From Gibbula magus (taxonomy: Eukaryota > Mollusca > Gastropoda > Trochida > Trochidae), in contig OW388300.1 in NCBI GenBank assembly GCA_936450465.1, positions 47,010,358 through 47,074,357 on the forward strand: 64,000 bases of DNA, given 5' to 3'. Numbering within the stretch: position 1 is the stretch's first letter; each line of letters starts with the position of its first letter. Both the position numbers and the translations under genes were made by a program. Shown one piece after another: positions 27,701 to 38,500 of the stretch. The notes beneath the pieces are model-generated. The model saw nothing but the letters and a program-made list of their open reading frames with translations, made no database searches and was not told the DNA's origin.

Positions 27701-29505
27701 AATAGCACGTTTTTGGCAAATTTTTATTTTTTCAAATTTGCCATTTATAATGATAGTTTTTGTCATGTATATTAACTTCAGAGCGTAAAACATCTTATTA
27801 CACAAACCAATTATCCATAGTGGTAATAACGTTGTTGCATATATAGCAGAAATTGCATGGCGGCTATTTCAATGTGAACATATTTTATAATTTTAATAAG
27901 AAAAACCATTCCCATGGCTTTACCAAACCATTTACACTCATTTTTTAACTTGACTTTCCAAAGAGAGAGGAGTGTTTTACTATTGGTGACATGCATGATT
28001 TTTCAATCAAATACATTTCATCGATGTTTTGAGCGAAAAAACATGTACTGCCCCTTTTATAAGGCAAATGTTTGTAACTATGATTGTAGAGTAATCATTA
28101 ACCTGTCACTAATGATCTGAGTATTGAATTACAACCTATCATCCTGCAACACCATAACATCAATAACAAATGTCACTGAACTGCCAACGTCCTCAGTACA
28201 TGACCAGTTCAAAACGACAAACATCAAATTAAAACACCTAAAAAGATCACAGTGTTCGATATAAGGTCAGTCTATAATCCCTATCGGTGCCAGTAGATTC
28301 TCCCTTGAGGCGTTACTGATCCTGGTTGATAGCACTCGTAACTCACAACGAGTTGTACGATATTTGAGGTGAGTTGCGGTTTTACACCAATTCAAGAGTA
28401 TTTCATTTCTATTATGGCTGCTAGTATTATTGGAGGGAAAGCCCGCAACGCCATGATGGCTATGCATTGCAGCAAAACCTCCAAGCATTAGCTAGAACTA
28501 GCAAACCATGGGTGGTACTGCACTAAAATTCAGTGTAGCATTGCACCAAAACTTTTCTGTATATAGAACAGTTCTCCACAGGATATAAAGTTGCCGAGCC
28601 CCTGGCGGAATTTGAACCCTCTACTTTCTTCTTGAGTCATTTAATACGTCTTGTTATTACTGCCTTCAAGCCATTAAAGAACATAACCAATCAGTATTAT
28701 TCAAATATATCAACTAGTCATTGTAAAGGCAGATCTATAGACATTAGAGATTTCAGAGTAGCTAATATAAACAATGACTATCTTTGTAATGACTGACTCT
28801 TATATATATGACTGACTATATTATACTTCAAAGGTGCTGCAGCACGATTTTTTTTACTTGTTCACATTAAAATGGCTGCTCTAAGGTAGTTCAAGTGTTC
28901 TGACTGATGTAGTGATACCTAAACACTCAGACTGAGTCAGAATAGAGTTTTGAATATGGTACCATCATGAAATGATCAACTATCTTGCTGTCTGAACTCT
29001 TAAATTCTCATGAGACCTACAAATCTACTCCTCACCCTGAAGAGTTCCACACTACTGTCGCTTTATAAGTCGCACCATTTTCTACGAATTCAAACAGATA
29101 GCCGTTTTCTGTGGATAAATCTTATCGGGTTGTATAATGAGATGTTTTACTGAATTATGTACCATTAAATTGCATAACCTTAAATAATAAATGGAAACTT
29201 TGAGAAAACAATACTGGTATGCCAAAAACGTGCTATAGTGCCTTTAACTGGTATGATATGAAATTGATTTATAAAATCAGTAATATTTTATTGAATTATT
29301 AGTGATTAATTCTTAATGTATGTAATTCTTAAAAATAACGAGACCATAAGTATTTTAGCCATCCTGGTAACATGTTGCTGCACAACAACTAATCTTTACA
29401 TATAAGGGTGAAACAGTTCACAACTTAATAAGTTGAACCTCTGTATTTTGGTTTCAATGTCTTTTTTCGGGACAGACCGTACACTGTATATTCAGTTTGA
29501 TTTGA

Positions 29506-29588
<83 letters not shown>

Positions 29589-32500
29589 ATACTTTTGAAA
29601 AATGTATTGAGTTGAATGTAATATTTGAAAAGTCAGTGAACTTAAAAATTACAAATGATGTAAATAAAATTAGACAAAGGGCAGAAATACTTTTGAAAAA
29701 TTTATTGAGTTGAATATAATATTTGAAAAGTCAGTGAACTTAAAAATTACAAATGATGTAAATAAAATTATACAAAGGGCAGTGTATAACACAGGCAAAA
29801 ATGTTTTTGTCAATGTAAAAGGAAAATGAGTACATTCAAAAAGTTGCCAACCGGGGCGCAAATGGAGCCAGGTCACCTGATGTCGTTAGGGTCTTCTTTC
29901 ATTTACACAGAGCTAATTATTTCACAGGTCAAGTCATTAAATTACTTTCCTGCTGTTGCAACCTAAATGAATAATAGATTTAACCCTATACCTATTTAAT
30001 ATTGGCATCAAGTTAGATTCAAGATGCGAATGTGGTTACCGTATATATGTGACAATGTGTTTCATTTCATGTTCAAGTGTTGTTTATATGATGTACACAG
30101 AAAGAACATGTTTAACATTTTAAAATTATACTGAGCGTAACTAGTAACCTGACACTGTTCAAATTTGACCTCACAAATTGAATACTGGGTGCATGGCTAT
30201 AAACCTGGATTGTAAAGATAAGGAAATCATTTGAAAAGAAATACAGATTGACACAAGTAGATTTCTGGATCACTTTATTGTAATACCGCTTGATGTCACA
30301 TGACCCCACAAAACGAACTTCAAATCATCAGACTTCCCAATTCATCCCAGATGTGTTCTGTGGGATTGAGGTCTGGTGAACGAATCGCTGTGTGCGGTGT
30401 GGCATTATCATGTTGAAAACTCAGCCCTGGACCATGTTGTTGCATGAACGGTATCAGGACCGGTGTCAAAACTTGGTCCCTGTATTGTGCTGCAGTAAGG
30501 TTGCCCTGCACGACAACCAATCGGGAACAACCATTGGAACAGAAAGATCCCCAAACAATGACGCTGCCGCCGCCAAATCTGTCTACCTCCCGAACACAAC
30601 ACTGTGCATATCGTTCTCATGTTCTACGCCACACTCGTACCCTGCCATCAGTAAACCTAAGTGTGTAACGTGACTCGTCACTAAAGACAACGTTATTCCA
30701 GCGATTCTGATTCCATCTTGCGTGTTGTCGGGTCCATATCAGACGTTGGTGACGGTGAAATGGTGTCAAAATGGGTCCTGTGTAGGGTCTCCTGGCTCGC
30801 AGACCAACAGCCCGCAGTCGATTCCTGATAGTGGATGGTGACATACGACCTCTGAACAAGTGTCTGGTTGTGGACGCAGCCGTCTCGAATCGATTATGGA
30901 GATGACGTAACCTGATTTGTCCATCCTCTCGGCGTGACGTCACACGCGGACGTCCTGGCCTCGGACGATCTACAATCACCCCTGTCTGTTGCACACGGGT
31001 TCTGAGCTCATGAATTGTCTGTCGGCTGCATCGAAATGCGCGCGCAACTTCTACAACAGATTGTCCAGCTTGCAGCCTACCCATAGCACGCTCACGTTCT
31101 GTATTCGTGAGGCGTGGCATTCAGTCAATAATGTTTTTCCGTTAATTTTAATGTGTTTTTCTGTTACACAGTACATGTGCAATTTGATTTGAGGGCATAC
31201 GCGTTACCTGTGTTGATCACGTGACTCTGTGCACGTGAATATCATGTTTTACGTCCATGACATGTAATACGTTAATTTACGCTTTGCCACCCTCCCCGTC
31301 CGTGCAGCATCATCGGGTACACCTCTTTCAAAAATTGTATAACAAAAGATTCAACTTATTTCTTCCCCGAAAACAATTACGATAAAAAATATCAGTGTCA
31401 GGTTTCTAGTTACGCTCTGTATACATGTACATGAAGATGATATAAATTTAGATTTACCTAAAAAACTATCATATTCGAAAAACCAGGCAATTTTTAAAGC
31501 AGTTAAGCAATTTATAACCAATAGTATACATTTCTCTTGACTGATGCATGTCTCTTTATTTCCCTGTAAATATCTTTCTACCATTTCTGTGTAATATTGC
31601 TTTCTTATTACATGTACCGGTATATTACCGGGTATAAGTCATCCCAGCGTATAAGTCGACCCCCTTTCTCAACTACCCAAATTCTTCATTGTATAAAATA
31701 TGTTTAAATCAATTTAAATCAAATCTGTCAGTAGCAGATTATTTTGCAGATTCTTAACACAAGGCATAACTAGTGCCAGTCTCCATCACTGGCTGATTTA
31801 AACCTTGTAGTATTGGCTTCGCTTTTCCATGCTAAGATAGTGGAGTGCTGCACCTGAAATGCATTGCGAGCTCTGATACACTAGCACAGAAACCTTAAGA
31901 AAATACTGCAAGTCATAAATCAGTCAGCAATGGAGACTGGTGCGAGTTATGCCTTATGTGAAAAGAGAATTATTTTGTGATAACCTACCTTTACCAGAGT
32001 CATTATTCCTGTAAATTTAGGTGAGGTGAGGTGAGTTGGGGTTTAACACCGTTTTCAAGAGTATTTCACTTATATCGCGGCTGCTAGTATTACGGCAGGG
32101 AGAAAGCCTGCAACGCCATGTGGCTATGCATTGCGGTGAAACCTGCAAGCATCGGCTGGAACTAGCGAACCGTGGGTGGTACTACGCTGAAATTCAGTGT
32201 AGCATTGCACCCAAACCTTACTGGGTGTAGAACAGTTCTCTACTACAGACAAAGTTGCCGTGCCCCTGGCGGGATTCGAACTCCGGACCTTTTGATCCGA
32301 AGCCGAACGCGCTTATCCCTGCACTATCCCGCCCCCAGCTGTAAATTTACCATTCAGAATGCTTTCTAGTGTTTATACAAGCATCATGTAGGTTTCATGT
32401 ACAATCTGACCCGATACTTCAATTGGTACAAAAGAAATCTTGTTTTGAGATTGTACTGTAACTTCTATGTGAAGCCTTGATGATCATGCAGCTGTCATGT

Positions 32501-35500
32501 TGGACAATTCTCATCAGATTTGGGCACCTTTTGCATTGATAAAGGTATTCTACTTAAAGAGAGTGTTCTGAGTATCCACCAATTTTCTATTATGTATTAC
32601 GCGAAATGAGAAAAACAGTGAATTGTTACTAATATTTACAATTAGGAATAATATTTATACTCAAAGATAGAATATCTACTAAGTAACAAATAATTTAGCA
32701 TTAAGAGTTCAATAACCTTGTGTTAAGCTGTAGAAAAGCTTTCCACATTTGTAGTACAGATGATTGGCTTAACTTCTAATTGTTTTAATTTTTTAATGAA
32801 TGTCCTCCTTCGTCAAATTGTCAAATCTATAGCCATGCTTCAACTGTATTGTATTAAACCAGTGATAGCGTTTTCCACATAGATGGCGGTGACTATCCGG
32901 ATCCACTAAAGGATGGCAGGCTAACAGCATGGCTATTAGTAAAACAGATCAAGAGGGGTAACCATCCAACCGAGGACACACTCAAGGGAGACAAGCATAG
33001 AGTTTATTTGTGACATTTTGCCACTTGTGATGGTCGCTTCCTTATTGCATTAAATATTATATTCATGTAAGACCAGTCAAAATTAAAAACTTGGTTCACA
33101 AAATGTTTAGGCACATTGCTTAAAGGAAGGAGGCAAAAAACAACAACTTTACTCTAGTGTAGATGAAAACTGGGAAGTTCAGGTAAGCAAACCTCACACA
33201 GAATTGATAAGGAAAATAATTTTAATATTTTACATTAAAACTGGCAAATTATTTTAATTGGGAGGGATACTGAGCAGCACATTTTTTTAAAATTGGTCAA
33301 AATCTTGGTAGGAGAATCTGTTGAGCATCTAAATAATCTGTTTTGCCTAATTAATAACACTCCACTCAAATTTAATTTTCACACAAAAATACCCGACAGA
33401 ATCTTCCCTTTAACAAAATTTCAAGGTCACTTTGACAAGAGACCGGGTAACCCACATTACAACTAAAACCAAATTTGTCCCCTGAGAGTTATGAAAGCTG
33501 CTGCAGCCTAATGAATGATAGATAATGCAAGTAGCATGTAGGTTGGACACACGATCTCACCTCACGCCCCATGTGAAATGAATATGTCAGTGTCACCGCA
33601 GTCATAAACACACCCTCCCTGTGAGAGCAACTCCCCTATAGTGTACACTCCGTAACCATGGTAATAGTGTTTCTTTCACAACAATTATCTACTGAGTTTC
33701 CATGGCAACAATATTGTCTGTATTTTATCAGCTGACAGTACTTTTATTTTGTATTCCAAGTCATACTGTGCTGTCGTCTGTTTGTGTCAGGATGAAATAT
33801 ATCTTTCAGATGAATATAGAACAATATTTACACTGATACATATTGTCATATGTTACAATATATATGATTTAGCATTTTTCTCTTTAGCTTATATGAATAG
33901 ATATAATTTTTGTGTCAATTCAATTATGGTACGTTGGAAATGGTTTTTTTAAATGTTCAATGGAAAATAGAGAAAGAATTGCCTCCTACGGCTCCTACAA
34001 AGAAATGTGGATAGTTGCAACACTGATCTACAGACAGATACATTATTCACGCTTCTCCACATATATGTTTTAATGTCAATTTCCCGGTTCTCTTCAACAC
34101 TAAGATATGTTAACATAGATGTTATAGAAATGTAAATGTTTGGGCTATATTGTTATGCACTCAAAGACCACACAAACTTTAGAGAGAGAACAAGACTGGA
34201 CTCCCTTTGTTCTCATTTATGTCTTCCGCAAAACTTATATTTTGGCAATATAGGCAACATTTTTTTATGGATTGGGATTCAGACAAAAAAACATTTGATG
34301 GTTAAAATTTGTAGAATCATGTTTGATGAATCGATAAAACAAATAATATATTTTCTCGTCTCAAATCAAATCTAATCCCCCTAAAATAAACACCTCCAAT
34401 TTCTTTTTACTTCATCAAATATTTTGGAAAAAAGATCAAGTTGCTGTACTAACAAACGGAAAGAATTGAGCTGTGTAAGCTGAGTGTGAAGACCGATAGG
34501 TTGTAATGCTGATCAATGAGAGAAGCTAGGGTATTCCACAGATTAAACCAGCGCTCACTGTGGCTAACATGTGCTCTATCATCAAGGCTAAATCAAAGTT
34601 GAGTTCTTGGTTACTTTGTCTTACTTGTGTTCCTGTGTGAAAAATAACATCATCACTTTCAATCAACTTCCATCTGTCATAGTTGTCTTCATTGTTATCA
34701 TAATCATCATTTCCATCACAGTTGTCATCTTGACAGTCATCATCACAGTTGTCATCTTGACAGTGATCTTTGCAGTTGTCATCTTGACAGTGATCTTTGC
34801 AGTTGTCATCTTGACAGTCATCATCACAGTTGTCATCTTGACAGTGATCTTTGCAGTTGTCATCTTGACAGTCATCATCACAGTTGTCATCTTGAAAGTG
34901 ATCTTTGCAGTTGTCATCTTGACAGTCATCATCACGGTTGTCATCTTGACAGTGATCTTTGCAGTTGTCATCTTGACAGTCATCATCACGGTTGTCATCT
35001 TGACAGTGATCTTTGCAGTTGTCATCTTGACAGATATCATCACAGTTGTCATCATGACACTTACTTTCATTTGTCATCTTGACAGATATCATCACAGTTG
35101 TCATCTTGACACTTACTTTCAGTTGTCATCTTGACAGATATCATCACAGTTGTCATCTTGACAGTTACTTTCAGTTGTCATCTTGACAGATATCATAACA
35201 TTTGACATATTGACAGATATCTACTGATGACAATATCATCATTTTCATCACAGTTGTCAGCATATGCATCAGTTGTCATCTTGACCATTATCACAGTTGA
35301 TATCTTTACCATTATCATCACAGTTGATATCTTGATAGTTACCATCACAGATCAAGAAATTTGAGGTGTTTTTAAATATTGAAATTGAGCATGTTTGAGT
35401 AAGAAAATTCAATTATATCACACATTAAGTCTAGAGAAAGAAGAATAGCTCTTTATGGACAAGAGTTGATGGGTACAGGTAAAACAGAACTGGGACTGAG

Positions 35501-38500
35501 AAAATTTGCCCTGAAGTCAAAATCTTGAAAATTTAGTTCATTTAAAAGTTGTTTGAATATCAATTTCCAATGTTTCGAAATGAAATTTATTTGAAAACCT
35601 AAATCATTAATGTTAACAACACAGAATTTGTCAACCATTTCTAATTGAAGCACAACAAATAACAAAATATGACATTCTGATGAAAACACTATGATAGCCT
35701 AGTTCATTTGTAAGTTAACCAACAACTGATGACAACAATATCAAATCTCCAAGGTAGAGAAATGAAATTTATCTGAAAACCCAAATATTCTGACTTTACA
35801 ACACAGAATTTGTCAACTTTTCCTAAACGAAGCAAAAGAAATAGAAATTTTAAAAATATGTACATTCTGATGAGAAGACTATGATAACCTGACTAAGTAG
35901 AGCAGAATGGTTCCAGCTGCTCCTACGGGAGGTTAACATCATCAAGAAATGGTTCTCTCTTGTAAGGAAAATCAATGGATCTCTGGAGGCTCGGTAGGAT
36001 CTGGGAGAGGGAGGAAGAGCACTGGGTTTCTTCTTCGTGGTTTCATTGTATGGAACAGCTTTGTTACTCATTACTTACTCTTCAAAAACATTTAAGGTCT
36101 GCAGGGATTAGTTTTATGTTATTTTATGTTCCAAAATTGGGCTCAAGTAATCTTTATAGTAATGTTTTTACAGCTATCACTTGGCTCAAGCACGACACAG
36201 AATTTCTGCCAAAACGTCTAAATGGTGTCGTAGGATATGAGAAATATAGATTTTTTTGGTAGTTGTATATTCTTGAATAGAGAGAAGGAACAGGTGTTAA
36301 CTATTTGGCAGGCAATAAAAAACATGAGGATTGTTTCTAAGGCTGTAGGTGGACAGCAGAGTAGCACACAAAGCAAAGTTTGTTTGACATGGGTGCTGCG
36401 AGTTAACACAAAGTATAATTATTATTTTAATGGAACAAGAACCATCTAATATCATATTACTGTCATTATATCTGTGTTTAATCGTAAAATTAAATAATCA
36501 CTTATAACAACAATTACCCTTAATACATGTCTTATTCAGGGTTCGAAATTGGCACTAGTCCGGTAGCCCATGGCTAGTGAAAAAGAAGCTGGGCTAGTAG
36601 AGTGTAAAAACTGGTAGTCCGAAGGACTAGTTAAAATTTGAGGCGAAATGATCATGGAGATGCATTTGGCTAGCTGGAACAAGTCTGGACTAGTACTTTT
36701 AGAAATGCACTAGTCCGAGTGGCTACTGCATTGAAATGGTTAATTTCGACCCCTGTTATTCACATATATTCTGAAAATTTAAACAAATCTGTTATAATAA
36801 AAGGAAAAAGGTTACGTTGACAAGTTGAAATATGTTGAACTACAATGAATTTATATAGGTAACACTCTTTATTAAACTTTCGAATAATTCTGATTAAACA
36901 AATCTTACAATAAGAAAACAAGTATACTTAGATTTTTCTGGATAATAACTTTTACATTGTGTAGATATATGACAGAGCATACTTCTTCATCAGGTGGCTA
37001 ACACCTTCATCACATGACACCCAAGGAGTAAGCACAAACTCTGAAATATCGTGAATCTACAAAATACAGAAATTGTTACGCAGAAAACAATGTTTCCTTA
37101 TGTATTCCACTTCTAAATGCCCCTCAAAGACCTCAATTTTTAAAATATCAAAATGATTTCCCCATAAAGAAGGTAGAGTAAGAAAATATTCATTTCATGT
37201 ACTTGTCAAACACATAAGCCCACACTCCTGACAGTAATATGCTTTACTGACTCTAATTAGAATTTGTACATGGTCATACACAGCAAAAGGTATTGTGCAA
37301 CTAGGGAAATGAAACCATATAAATTTGAAATGTCAAGTGTCATTTGAGATATCCGTCTCGAAATAAAATTCAAAATATTTTTAAAATAGCAACCTTTGTT
37401 GTTTGCGTCAACATTTAACATATTCAACTCAGCTCGCTTGTCACCCTGACATAAAAGTTGAATTTTTAATAAGAATTGTCAAGTACTTGTTTTCACTTAT
37501 TCAAACATGATGTTGAGGCAGTTCTGTTGCTGACCTTTCTTTTTTGCAAAACATGACACGAAAACGCTGTATTTTCATTAATTTTATTTTTTCAAAATAG
37601 TCAAACTTATGTGTTGATGGAATATTCACAAATTAACACATACTGTAAACTAATCCACAATATGTTGTTGTGCCATATCGTAGAGCCGTTGAATGGCTAC
37701 ACTTCTTATTGTTTGAAATTTTTAAAGAATGACCATTTGCCTTTATCAAATTTCCGAACATAAGTCATAAAAAAACATTCCCCTCGGTAACATGTTTGAC
37801 ATGGATTGTGCAATAAGCATGTATTAATACCATATATGAGTAAACAGCGATGTCCTCGCAAATTTTGTTTCCTAAAAAAAACCCGACAGAACCCTCTCTT
37901 TAAAAGGGCTGTAGCACGTTTTTTGCAAAATTTATTTTTTCAAATTTCCCATTTATAATGATAGCTTATGTCATTTTAATTAACTTAAGAGAGTAAAACA
38001 TCTTATTACACAAACCAAGTATCCGTAGTGGTAAAAACGATGTTGCGAATAAAGCGAAAATTGCATGGCGGCCATTTTATTGTGAAAACAATTTATTATT
38101 TCGAATTGCATAAACGATTCCCATGGCTTTACCCAACCATGTAAACTCATTTTTAACTTGATTTTCCGAAGAGGGAAGGGTGTTTTACTATTGGTGAAAT
38201 AATTTTTCAAATATATTTCATCAATTTATTTGAGTGAAAAAACGTGCTACTGCCCCTTTAAGAAGTTTGTAGGGCTAAGAACATTTAGAGAGCAGGCAGC
38301 CTGCTCCACAACATAAACCCATACATCTTGATCCCAAATCAAACGTGTTCCCAATACATTACCCTGCCCAGACGTACCAAGAGACATGAACTGTTCCGTC
38401 GTCTCTCTTAAAGAGGTGCCTTATCACTTCCTGATTCCTTGGGCAGAAACATTAAGCTCCGTCCAGGACAGTAGCATGGTCAGCTTATACTCAACACGTA

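Noticed and set aside
32270..32338. tRNA gene on the minus strand
   Set aside because: A and B boxes are present but the sequence does not close into a proper cloverleaf, and it is the head of a SINE with target duplications.
34526..35134. Three long overlapping ORFs (192, 175, 135 codons) as genes
   Set aside because: They are the automatic result of a stop-free 27-bp repeat read in several frames; no splice or promoter context. Kept only as a finding.
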